Shown here: piece by piece, positions 8,969 to 18,000 of the stretch
Layout of the letters: every line of letters begins with the position of its first letter
Numbering within the stretch: position 1 is the stretch's first letter
Translations under genes and position numbers: made by a program
Source: Brachycybe producta
Lineage: Eukaryota; Arthropoda; Diplopoda; Playtdesmida; Andrognathidae
DNA length: 64,000 nt
Assembly (NCBI GenBank): GCA_036925085.1
Contig: JAUPFP010000003.1
Location: 4,335,979 to 4,399,978, forward strand
Direction of reading: 5' to 3'
The notes under the pieces: model-generated
What the model saw: the letters and a program-made list of their open reading frames with translations, nothing else
Told to the model about the DNA's origin: nothing
Database searches by the model: none

Positions 8969-11900
8969 GAAAAAGAAGATGTCAACGAGAGCCCGAAAGA
9001 AGAGGAGTCAACGAAACCTGCAAAGGTTGACGTCACGGTCCGACAGGACCAGATAACGAGAGGATCTATTGGTTTGGCTGCGGTCAACCATGCTGGGATG
9101 CCTCCAGGTCTGGGTAGCCTGTGCCAAAACGACAACAGAGAAGAGGAATCAACGACTCCTAAGCAGAGCTGTGCTGCGGTGCAGCTAGAGGACTCTCCAC
9201 GACATGAAGCAGACTTTGGAGATGGGATCCACGTCCGTACCATTCACGAAAATGGGAGCCGGCGGAACCCACTGCAAAGTGGGGCCTCTACGTCGTTTGT
9301 AAAGACGAACGACGCCAAGATGTCCAATCGAGCAGAACAGATAGTAGTCTCAAAAGGAGCTACTTCTGTTAACAATCAAGCAGAGCAGTGTGTGGCGAAA
9401 AAGAAAGTAACCACACCTGTTAAAACCAAAGAAGAACAGTGTGTGGCGAAAAAGAAAGTAACCACACCTGTTAAGACTAAAGAAGAGCAAGTAGTTGTCT
9501 CAAAAGGAGCTACTCTTGCTAAAAATCAAGCAGAACAGGTAGTAGTCTCAAAAGGAGCTACTCCTGTTAAAACCAAAGCAGAACATGGAGTGGCGAAAAA
9601 GAAAGTAGCCACACCTGTTAATTCAGCTGCAGAGTCTAGTCTTCTCTGTCGGTTGAAAAACCAGTGTTGTTCGAAAACAATACAAGATGTTTGGACCAAG
9701 TTGACTGAGACAGTCACGCCTCGTGAACTTCAAGTCCAACAACAAGATGAGCAGACGGCTCCCAAAGTTCGTGTGAACTTCGGAGGTCGTGAGTTAGTGA
9801 TGACTACCGACAGTGGTGCCGAAGCTTCTGTCATAAGTGAATCACTAGTCAAAGAGATGAAGTTGGTAATGGATCCGCTACCTTTTCCGCCGAATTTGAC
9901 TGGCGCCGGAGGAAATCCATTAAACATCATGGGACAAGTCATCGTGCCGATTCGAGTCGCCGAAAAACTCGTCAGAGGAAAGCTGATTGTCATCAAAGGA
10001 CGACGTGAGGCTTTGCTGGGAAACGATCTCGGTAAAGACCTCAACCTTTGCCTTGACATGAACAAAAAGAAAGTGTATTTTGGAGAGGAACTGTTGCCGG
10101 ACACTCTCCAAAAGAACCAAAAAAAAGCAGAAGATTTTATTGAAAATCTTAAGAATCAAGAAGAGGAAGATCTGCAAGAGAAACTCCTGAATAAGGGGCC
10201 AGCTAAGCTACGTCTGGTCCAGAATCTCGTGCTGGATCCGAAAAAAGTTGCAATCGTCGAGGTCAATGCTCCTGATGATCTACAAGAAGGTAGTCTTCAA
10301 TTCATCGACTCGTGCGAAAGCACGTTCCAGCAGAGAGGAGTCAAAGTTTCTCCTGGGATCATTGAAGGAAGAGGAAAGTCTATCCTTCAAATTCAAATCT
10401 TCAATCCGTCTGGAGAGGTTATTCACCTCGGAGCCAGAGAAACGATCGCAGAGATCGAGGACGCCGTTACAGCTCTTGATGTACCTGTGGGCCCCTCGAT
10501 TTATAAAATTGAAGCACAGAGTGACGAAGTGACAGTGCAAGACTATGTCAAATTTCAAGACAGTCTGAATGTCAACCCGAATCGTTCAAGAGAAGAACAA
10601 ATGGCGATTCGGAAACTTCTCGGAGAATTTAGAGACATCTTTGCCTTCAAGACCTCCGACTTGAAAAAGACAAATTTGGCAAAACACGTGATTGACACGG
10701 GTGAAAACCCGCCGGTTCGAGAACCGCTCCGGCGTACTTCACCTGCTCAGAGAGAGATCATCAAGACGACACTACGTGATATGTTGGACGCTGGTATTGT
10801 TAGCCCATCCAAGAGTCCGTACGCAAGTCCGGTGGTGATTGTCAAGAAGAAGAATGGTCAGCATCGATTTTGCGTCGATTATCGCAAATTAAATGCTCAA
10901 ACCAAATCTGACCAATATCCGTTACCACGGATAGATGACGCTTTCGACTCTCTGTCTGGAGCCACGATCTTTGCAACCTTGGATTTGATATCAGGTTATT
11001 GGCAATTTCCGGTGGAAGAAAGAGATCGAGAAAAAACGGCTTTCGTATGCACAAATGGCCTCTACGAATTTAACAGAATGCCGTTTGGTTTGATGAATGC
11101 ACCTGCGACGATGCAGCGTGCTTTGGATTTGTTACTAGCAGGCCACAAATGGGAGACCTGCCTGGTCTATTTAGATGACATCGTCATCTTTGCGAAGAAC
11201 TTCGAAGAGTTCATGCAAAGATTGAGAGATATCTTGGTGCTCATACGGAACGCCAATTTAAGTCTTCAACCCAGCAAATGTTTCTTCGGAGAAGACGAGA
11301 TCAACTACCTTGGCCACAAGATTAGTGCTCTTGGTATTCGACCTGATGAAGAGAAAGTGCAGACGATTCAAGGATTTCCTGCACCGAAAAACGTGACTGA
11401 CGTCAGAAGCTTCCTTGGAATGACCGGCTACTACAACCGTTTCATTGAAAATTACTCCAAGATCGCCAAACCAATGCAAGCCCTAGTCAAGAAGGACCTG
11501 GACTTCAAGTGGAATGACGACTGCGAGGTCGCTTTTGATGGTCTGAAGAAGGCTCTTTGCTCCGCTCCGATTCTAACTTTGTATGATCCGGAGGCAGAAA
11601 TTGCCTTGCACACTGATGCTTGCGATTACCAGATTGGTGTCATAATTTATCAGTATGCGAAAAACGAAAGGAAACCTGGAGTTCTAGGTTACTACAGCCG
11701 AAAACTCCAAGGAGCAGAACGAAACTACGGAACGACTGAAAAAGAATGTCTTGCCATCGTTTATGGCATAGAAAAAGCCAGACCGTACGTTTTCAACCGG
11801 AAATTCAAGATATTTACCGATCATAAGGCCCTGTGTTATTTAAGAACAGCACAGAATTTAGATGGCCGATTGGGTAAATGGCAAATGAAACTACAGCCAT

Positions 11901-14900
11901 ATGATTATGAGGTAGTTTACAAAAAAGGTAAAACGCACGTGGACGCCGATTGTGTCTCACGTTACGAGAGCAACGTTCCTGCTAATTGGAAGCAGAAGAA
12001 TGGAGAGATGGAAGCTCTCGAAGATCTTCACATCTTTACTGTCTACAACGATTTCCAGTGGGAACGGGAGCAATCCCTTGATGAAGAACTTCTCCTCATC
12101 AAAGAATCACTCCAGCAAGATCGACTGCATCCCTATCACAAAAAGTTTGCGATAGTGGATGGCGTTTTATACCACATGAAGTATGAAGACACCGTGCCAG
12201 TACTAACGTGTACTGTGCCCCGACAATTGAGGATTGGGATTCTCGAGATGCTCCATGATGTGCCTGAGGCCGGACATTTCGGATTCACCAAAACGATGAA
12301 GAGAATCCAGAAGAGATTCTATTGGAAAACAATGAAAGCAGATGTCGCCGACTACGTCAGGTCGTGCCACATCTGTCAGAGAACCAAACTGTCGCACCAA
12401 AAAGTACCTGGATTGTTACAACCAATCATTGTGGGAAAACCGACAGAGTGTTGGGGGATGGATTATGTTGGTCCTCTTCCGAAGTCAGTCGGAGGAGTTC
12501 AACATATTTTGATTGCAGTGGACTACGCGACGAAGTATTGCATCGCCAAAGCAGTGGCAAGAGCAACCGCTCAGGCAGCAATTGCCTTCGTCAAAGATAA
12601 AATTGTAAACGAATTTGGAGTTCCTCAGAAGATCATCACTGATCGAGGACCCCAATTTTTGAGTAATGAGACTCAAGCGTTTTTCAAGACCTACGCAATC
12701 CAGCATGCTGCCACGACCGCCTATCATCCACAAGCTGATGGGTTGGCAGAAAGAACGAACCATACAGTCATGGAAGTGGTGAAACGTCACTGGGATGTCC
12801 TTCAGCAACAGGCTGATTGGAGAAAGAAATTAGGTGACGCAGTTATGGCCTACAATCTGGTAGAACATAACTCAACGAAGTTTTCGCCATATCGATTGAT
12901 GTTCGGGCGCGAGCCCAGGACCACGTTGGATAACATGATGCCACGCGCTCCTATCGTGCCACCGCCCGTAACAGACGAAGCAGAGCAGTCCGATCCAGCT
13001 TTGGATGCTGCTAAGAAGAATATCGAAGCTGCGCAAGAGGTGCAGAAAAGAAAGTACGACGAAAAGCATCGTACGATTCCGGACTATAAGCCGGGTCAGA
13101 AAGTACTGATAAGAGATCGTGTGCCAAAGCCAGGAATGGCTCAGAAACTCATCTGGCCATACAAGGAACCCTGCCTTGTCACGAAAAAGATAACCGATCT
13201 AGTCTACGAGATCGAGTACGTCACTCGATCTGGTCTGACTATGAGAGACACCGTCAATGTTCAGCAAATGAGACCCTATTTCGAGGCCAATGACCTGAGG
13301 GCTCCTCAAACAAACTTACCTGATGACATTGAAGAGACTACCAGCGCCAAGGAAGAATCTGACGCTGATGAGGAAATTATTGACGAAGCAGACGACAACT
13401 TACCTGTTGAGAATACTCCAGAAGTTCCTCGTGAAGAAGAAGAAGAAGTTATCCCCGATGCCAGCCAAGAAACTCATCCGGAAACTTCTGAAAAAGAAGA
13501 AGAGGAAGTTCCAGAAATTCCTCTGGAACCACCAAAAAGAAAACGCGGGAGACCAAAGAAAACTGCTCCAAAAGAACCAGTCCAATTGGATTCCCGTGTG
13601 CAAACACGTGGTGGAGAGAAGATAAATTATGCAAAAGCTAATTTACCACCAAGATGGGCGAAATTTGGCGTTAAAACGGCCAAATTAGACCCAGAGAGTC
13701 AAGAAGAAATTTCAAATGATGCAGAAATTCGAATTTGCCGCCTTGCGCAGCGCCGCCTGGTGGGAGAAATCGAGAGAAGAGCAAAAGAAGAGAAACCGGA
13801 AGTAGTTAATAGCTCCGCCTCTTCTGACCCGGAAATTAGACTTGGCAACCCTGTAGAACCACGTGGGGACGCCGCCGCCATTTTGGACGCCACTTTCAAA
13901 TTCACTTCTGAGAGAGAAGCACGCGAAAGTAAAATTTCGCGATTTTCTACTGTGTCAAGTGTTAAAAAGTTTATTTTTAAGAAGAGAATGCCGCGTTCTT
14001 TTGGAGGAAAGTCTACAAGCAGTGAGGACTCATTCAATTTTACGGCCTTATTTGGAGAGGGCCACGATGATGATGTGATGGAAATCGAGGACGCCGCCCT
14101 AAAGACCGGAGCAGCCATCGCGGCTGAAAAGCCTTTAGGCAGCAATGCCTCGACTTCCAGCAAGGATAGGAATGACTCGGGCAACTCTGTCAAGAAGCGA
14201 AAGAGCCCCGAATCAGAGGATGAGTTAGTCAATCGTTTTTTACCTCTAATGAGATCTCCGCCTCCTCAGTTAGGTGATCCAGAACCGGACATCTACATGG
14301 GACCAGCCCGGGATCCGAGACAGCAGTTCCCGCGACCCCCAGAGGAAATGGACACGCCACCCGGCAGTGATGCCGAAGGGGGAGTACCAGCCGAATTGTA
14401 CTCCTCAAATCGCCGGGGCCGCACCCGAGGAGAGAGGAATGCCGATAAGCGAGCCATGAAGGAGTGGATCGCTAAACAAAATGAAGAATGCGTCAAGAGG
14501 GGCCAAAAACCCATCGAAGTTCCGGAAGTCGGCACCGTGTTGCCGACCACCAGAAAACCAGTCCGTGATGCATCTCCTGCCAACAGTTGGGCCACAGTGG
14601 ACGAGCCCACCGTGAGAGGATACCGGCCGGAGTTAACGAGGAAGTTGGTGCTACCAGGACCCATTTCGGTCCCAGCACCACCAAGAGAAGTATCGTCTAC
14701 ATCTCTACCGCCCATTGTCCCTTTCAGACCACAATCGACAGTGACTGTCGTCCGAGAAGGAAACAAGAGGAGGGAGGTTCACTTTGATCGTCAATCGCCG
14801 CCAAGGGAACGACAACGAGAGATGAGACGACCGAAAGGTCAGGGGTCCGCTGCCCGCCGAAAAGCTCGTCGGGACGAACAATTCCAAGGATGCCGAGGAC

Positions 14901-15532
14901 ACCCTGCCATTCCAACAGCAGTGCCATCTCAGGGAGCAATCCCTAAGCCAGCAGCAAAGCCTAAGTCACCGTCGCCTTCAAAGACGACACCAGAAGAGGA
15001 ACAGGAGCGTCAGTTACGTCTCCTTAATAATGGTCTAGTTTCCTTTTCTAGACGCGGAGGACGACACGCACTCCGATATTTGGGAGTGTTCAACAGTAGG
15101 AGGGAGATTTCCAACGAACGACCACGACCCAGAAGAGATGTCCTCTGGACCGCCGTAGTTTTGGAGACGCCAGGATATCCCGCCGTCGTCGCACTTCATG
15201 CAAGCGACGAACCAAACATGATTCAGCTGATCCACCCTGGAACCCGGGAGCAATCCCGCACCAGGACTCTGGAGTTAATCGCCGAAACGATGTTGGCCAC
15301 CCTGATTCCTGATCGGAACCAGGATCGACGATTTCGTCACCACTCGCCGAGGGCCATCGAGAGGGACTACTCCGCCACCCGGATGTTAGACTTCGTGGAA
15401 GCCACCGTACTAGCGACGTTGGAGCGGTCGACTGTCGTCCCGCTGGAAACACTGGAGCGACTCTACGAGACGACCACGGAAGGAGAGTTCGGGAGGAGGG
15501 ATCGCCGCGGCCACCTATCGCCGGAGCCGTAA
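8930..15532 (+). CDS. pol: Pol polyprotein (protease, RT, RNase H, integrase) with long C-terminal extension
   Basis: About 2200 codons read from the frameshift at 8930; no ATG precedes the protease region, and a GTG at 8960 is not needed. Residues 125-235 hold about six imperfect 16-17 residue repeats. Protease: D294-S-G. RT: about 596-775, catalytic YLDD 747-750. RNase H: D896 in TDACD and D964 in FTDHKAL. Integrase: zinc ligands H1109, H1116, C1146, C1149, catalytic D1178, D1238, E1274 (D-35-E), then a GPY/F-like module near 1400-1450. From about 1455 to the end, roughly 745 residues match no family I know: an acidic Glu/Pro-rich stretch, an AT-hook-like PKRKRGRPKK (1535-1544), then Pro- and Arg-rich low-complexity sequence. 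No chromodomain or envelope features are seen. All visible catalytic residues are present and the frame is intact. It copies the RNA into DNA in the particle and integrates it. Confidence 0.95.
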   Translation, partial: LLRAPLAPKVVTPEKEDVNESPKEEESTKPAKVDVTVRQDQITRGSIGLAAVNHAGMPPGLGSLCQNDNREEESTTPKQSCAAVQLEDSPRHEADFGDGIHVRTIHENGSRRNPLQSGASTSFVKTNDAKMSNRAEQIVVSKGATSVNNQAEQCVAKKKVTTPVKTKEEQCVAKKKVTTPVKTKEEQVVVSKGATLAKNQAEQVVVSKGATPVKTKAEHGVAKKKVATPVNSAAESSLLCRLKNQCCSKTIQDVWTKLTETVTPRELQVQQQDEQTAPKVRVNFGGRELVMTTDSGAEASVISESLVKEMKLVMDPLPFPPNLTGAGGNPLNIMGQVIVPIRVAEKLVRGKLIVIKGRREALLGNDLGKDLNLCLDMNKKKVYFGEELLPDTLQKNQKKAEDFIENLKNQEEEDLQEKLLNKGPAKLRLVQNLVLDPKKVAIVEVNAPDDLQEGSLQFIDSCESTFQQRGVKVSPGIIEGRGKSILQIQIFNPSGEVIHLGARETIAEIEDAVTALDVPVGPSIYKIEAQSDEVTVQDYVKFQDSLNVNPNRSREEQMAIRKLLGEFRDIFAFKTSDLKKTNLAKHVIDTGENPPVREPLRRTSPAQREIIKTTLRDMLDAGIVSPSKSPYASPVVIVKKKNGQHRFCVDYRKLNAQTKSDQYPLPRIDDAFDSLSGATIFATLDLISGYWQFPVEERDREKTAFVCTNGLYEFNRMPFGLMNAPATMQRALDLLLAGHKWETCLVYLDDIVIFAKNFEEFMQRLRDILVLIRNANLSLQPSKCFFGEDEINYLGHKISALGIRPDEEKVQTIQGFPAPKNVTDVRSFLGMTGYYNRFIENYSKIAKPMQALVKKDLDFKWNDDCEVAFDGLKKALCSAPILTLYDPEAEIALHTDACDYQIGVIIYQYAKNERKPGVLGYYSRKLQGAERNYGTTEKECLAIVYGIEKARPYVFNRKFKIFTDHKALCYLRTAQNLDGRLGKWQMKLQPYDYEVVYKKGKTHVDADCVSRYESNVPANWKQKNGEMEALEDLHIFTVYNDFQWEREQSLDEELLLIKESLQQDRLHPYHKKFAIVDGVLYHMKYEDTVPVLTCTVPRQLRIGILEMLHDVPEAGHFGFTKTMKRIQKRFYWKTMKADVADYVRSCHICQRTKLSHQKVPGLLQPIIVGKPTECWGMDYVGPLPKSVGGVQHILIAVDYATKYCIAKAVARATAQAAIAFVKDKIVNEFGVPQKIITDRGPQFLSNETQAFFKTYAIQHAATTAYHPQADGLAERTNHTVMEVVKRHWDVLQQQADWRKKLGDAVMAYNLVEHNSTKFSPYRLMFGREPRTTLDNMMPRAPIVPPPVTDEAEQSDPALDAAKKNIEAAQEVQKRKYDEKHRTIPDYKPGQKVLIRDRVPKPGMAQKLIWPYKEPCLVTKKITDLVYEIEYVTRSGLTMRDTVNVQQMRPYFEANDLRAPQTNLPDDIEETTSAKEESDADEEIIDEADDNLPVENTPEVPREEEEEVIPDASQETHPETSEKEEEEVPEIPLEPPKRKRGRPKKTAPKEPVQLDSRVQTRGGEKINYAKANLPPRWAKFGVKTAKLDPESQEEISNDAEIRICRLAQRRLVGEIERRAKEEKPEVVNSSASSDPEIRLGNPVEPRGDAAAILDATFKFTSEREARESKISRFSTVSSVKKFIFKKRMPRSFGGKSTSSEDSFNFTALFGEGHDDDVMEIEDAALKTGAAIAAEKPLGSNASTSSKDRNDSGNSVKKRKSPESEDELVNRFLPLMRSPPPQLGDPEPDIYMGPARDPRQQFPRPPEEMDTPPGSDAEGGVPAELYSSNRRGRTRGERNADKRAMKEWIAKQNEECVKRGQKPIEVPEVGTVLPTTRKPVRDASPANSWATVDEPTVRGYRPELTRKLVLPGPISVPAPPREVSSTSLPPIVPFRPQSTVTVVREGNKRREVHFDRQSPPRERQREMRRPKGQGSAARRKARRDEQFQGCRGHPAIPTAVPSQGAIPKPAAKPKSPSPSKTTPEEEQERQLRLLNNGLVSFSRRGGRHALRYLGVFNSRREISNERPRPRRDVLWTAVVLETPGYPAVVALHASDEPNMIQLIHPGTREQSRTRTLELIAETMLATLIPDRNQDRRFRHHSPRAIERDYSATRMLDFVEATVLATLERSTVVPLETLERLYETTTEGEFGRRDRRGHLSPEP
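9332..9630 (+). repeat. Coding tandem repeats in the N-terminal part of pol
   Basis: About six units of 48-51 bp encode two alternating peptide types, EQVVVSKGATPVKTKA and EQCVAKKKVTTPVKTKE. Two adjacent units near 9385-9485 are almost identical in DNA, so the array has expanded or been homogenised recently. The region is Lys-rich, before the protease. Confidence 0.8.
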
Positions 15533-15802
15533 AGGAGGATGTCCACAAGGAGCAGTCATCGCCGGACCAGTTGGCGCGATGATTAGATTGTAATTTCCTA
15601 GTCAATATGTAATCAATTTATTTTTCTAGAGAATGAGTATTGCTGTGATAAAATAATCAAATAATTATTTATATTATTTTTCGAAACGTTTGTTTTTACC
15701 TGTGATACCCCTGGGTTCTTATCAATTTAGATCCAGTCGGGGGGAGGGGGATTTTAGAAATTGTCTTGGAAAGTAGGGTACTTTCCGCTTAGTCGGGGGG
15801 AG
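15533..15802 (+). other. Gypsy 3' untranslated region with two polypurine tracts
   Basis: Non-coding. The tract AGTCGGGGGGAG at 15791-15802 directly abuts the 3' LTR and is the expected plus-strand primer. The same 12 bases occur at 15735-15746, continuing as GGGGG to 15750. Confidence 0.8.
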
Positions 15803-16746
15803 TGAGACGTTTGGGCCCGCCGCTTATTTTCGCTATGTAGCGTTTTTCGTTTTGGGGTTTTTTTTAACGTCACCCTGTACTTTATTTAGCTTCTGGGCCA
15901 CTCGGTACTTTTGGTACCAAGTGACCCAGATATCATATGGTTAGAGATTACAATCTGACCTTTTCGTTCCCCCTCATTTTTACTTCCACATGAGTGGAGT
16001 TATTCGTTTTTAATTTGATTTTGTTTTCGTTTCTCCTGTTATCACCTATGTGTGATAACAGGGGATGAATCATGATTTTGGACAAATGGATGAATCTCTT
16101 GATTGGTCCATTTGGTCCAAAATATTGTTTTAACCAATTATCGAATTGTGCCCTGAGAATCCGACTTGTGGATTCTCAGGGTATATAAAGAGTTACATTT
16201 GTAATGTCAAAGACGCTTTTTAAACTTCTGATTTATATACCGAACCTATGGCCGATTTTGGCCCGGTTCTTTTTCTTTTTAATATTTTTCTAAGTGCTAT
16301 TTGTATGTGTGTGCAAAACCAGTTCGCCGACTTTGTTTATCTTGGAAATAAACAGATTCTTATATTTAAACACAATCTGTGGTGTTAATTATTCAATATT
16401 TGAATCCGCGATTGTGAATTCATCATTTTGCAGGTCTTCACCTATTTTGGATACATCAAGAAGGTCCCAACAGGTGCAAACCTGCAACGCATAAGTGAGT
16501 ATATTTTTACACGATTCTTAGGGCAGATTTACGGACGAAAGTCCGAGAGATACAGAGATTAAAGATCCTCAAGACTGTGAAGTCTTTTGCCAGTGACTAG
16601 TGAGGACATAAAATAGACGTTATATTGGTCTAGTCCTCCCGGGCCAGTAGAATTAGTGGCCTAGCCAACCACTATCAATACGAGTGTAAACTCGCTCGTA
16701 TTAACCAAAAAGAGCAGATTCTACTAGCGGAAAAAGGTCCGTCACA
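15803..16746 (+). repeat. 3' LTR of the Gypsy element
   Basis: 944 bp, the same length as the 5' LTR with only two substitutions (16092 and 16594) and no indels by eye. It is followed by the TTAT target duplication at 16747-16750. Confidence 0.97.
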
Positions 16747-17048
16747 TTATATAAATTTGAATAAATGAACTGCTTTTTTTTTCTCAAGGTCAACTATATG
16801 TTGCACCCTTCCTATCCAAGAACCCCATGATATTAAATTGAAAAGGGGAAAAGGTTGGAAAGTGTAGAGGGAGGAAGAGAGAAACGTGGAGGGGGGAAAA
16901 AGTGGGAGGGGGTGACTGAAATTGAAAGGAACAAACGACGCGCATGCGCACACCAGAGAAAATGAAAAGCTCATTTTCTCTTTCAAATATAAAAAAGGGG
17001 AGGGGATAATAGTAGCAAAATTAAACTACAGTTTATCACGATCAATTG

Positions 17049-17167
17049 TGCCCAGCATTAGAATTTTTTTTTTGCTCCGCCCTTTTATGAACGTCATCAA
17101 TTTCTAATTAGTTTGTTACTTCGTCTGATGAGGGCGGAGGAAAAAAGATTCTAATGCTGGGCACAAT
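17049..17167. repeat. Fold-back GCTCCGCCC segment inside Helitron C2
   Basis: CCCAGCATTAGAATTTTTTT and its complement flank a core with TGCTCCGCCCTTTTATGA and an inverted partner. The same segment occurs in Helitron-like copy C3 near 26625-26745, so the element probably carried this MITE as it spread. Confidence 0.6.
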
Positions 17168-17522
17168 TGCCTGTGAATTTTGCTCCCGTCATTTATGACG
17201 GGTTACCCCATTAGTTCATTAAGAAAATACAAATGAAATTATATTAAATATTAAATTATTAATAATAAAAAATACAGTGTGGCTTCACTCAGGATGGCAC
17301 GCAAGGTGATTCATTGGTGATCCGGATTGCAACAATAGCTGGCTTCGTGAACGTCCTATTGGACGTCATTTACCAAAGTTTTTAACAGTTTTTTTTTAAA
17401 GTTAGGATTCGAAAGACGAAAAAAGCGCAAAAATTCGAGTTTTCGAATCTCGAATACTTTTCAAGATTCGCAGGATTCGCGGGATTCGAAAATTCGAATC
17501 CCAAGTTAAAACAATTTTTGCG

Positions 17523-17792
17523 CTTGAAAAGCTTAGCAAAGTAAGCCATGAATCTTAACTTTGAATTCTTTTTTTTAAATTGTGCCACTCTTCCAGCCGA
17601 AGTGCGAAATGTGCATTCCATCTTCACAGATTAGCAGATTTTTTTTGTGGCTGCCACTAACCAACACTAACAACATTAACAATAAGCCCCCTAATAATTG
17701 TTGAAGTTGTTGTTTTAAGAAATCCTCTGGAGGCCAGCGGGGATGTTAATTTGGATTTCTTTTATTACACGTAGTCTATTGCGCTCAAGAGA
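17523..17792. other. Unassigned sequence
   Basis: AT-rich sequence between the nested block and the first ACAGGCA-type MITE. No gene or RNA is recognised. Confidence 0.5.
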
Positions 17793-17998
17793 CAGGAAAT
17801 TAGAAATCGGGACATACAGAAGTTGGCTCCGCCCCTTTTTATGACGACCGGCAACTTCTTATTGGTTGGTTATGTAGTCTGACGTCACAAGCTCCACCCT
17901 TTTCAACGTCAAACCACACAACATACCAATTAGAACTTGCCAGTCGTCATAAAAAAGGGCGAAGCCAACTTCTGTATGTTACGATTTCTAATTGCCTG
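17793..17998. mobile_element. ACAGGCA-type fold-back MITE, copy A1
   Basis: Ends CAGGAAATTAGAAATCGGGA and its inverted partner. Inside are two inverted copies of AAGTTGGCTCCGCCC and inner arms AACTTCTTATTGGTTGG. It contains TGACGTCA near 17880. No clear target duplication. Confidence 0.8.
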
Positions 17999-18000
17999 CC

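Larger units (their letters stand above)
6354..16746 (+). mobile_element. Complete Ty3/Gypsy LTR retrotransposon
   Basis: A 10,393-bp element with 944-bp LTRs (6354-7297 and 15803-16746), TG...CA ends, 4-bp target duplication TTAT (6350-6353 and 16747-16750), a putative primer binding site, gag, pol in the Gypsy order protease-RT-RNase H-integrase, and a polypurine tract abutting the 3' LTR. Both reading frames are intact and the LTRs differ at only two positions, so the insertion is recent and the copy may still be competent. No envelope-like open frame with a signal peptide or membrane span is seen. Pol carries a long unexplained C-terminal extension. Clade assignment within Gypsy would need a tree. 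Confidence 0.97.
6277..17214 (+). mobile_element. Helitron-like element C2, split by a Gypsy insertion
   Basis: The left part (6277-6353) begins TCCCAGGTCTGTCCGTGTG. The right part (16751-17214) ends in the hairpin CCCGTCATTTATGACGGG, then TTACCCCATTAG followed by T, so the usual CTAG has become TTAG. Removing the Gypsy element and one TTAT restores a block shared with the other copies (GGAATTTATATAAATTTG). Inside the right part, 17049-17167 is a fold-back segment of the GCTCCGCCC MITE type, also present at the same place in copy C3. Confidence 0.7.
6176..17514. mobile_element. hAT-type MITE E1, split by nested insertions
   Basis: The outer shell of a three-layer nest. The left part (6176-6276) begins TAGAGGTGGGACGAAT. 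The right part (17215-17514) ends in GATTCGAAAATTCGAATCCC plus AA. An identical 8-bp GTTAAAAC lies directly outside both ends (6168-6175 and 17515-17522), the duplication length of hAT transposons. Further copies lie at 34089-34464, 49074-50223 and 60936-61272, the last also with a perfect 8-bp duplication. No transposase is present. Confidence 0.8.

Noticed and set aside
13296..15532. Envelope-like gene at the 3' end of the Gypsy element
   Set aside because: The sequence is in frame with pol, and has no signal peptide, cysteine-rich ectodomain or membrane span.
16294..16494. 66-codon frame repeated at 6845-7045
   Set aside because: It lies in both LTRs, overlaps the polyadenylation signal, and has no family resemblance.
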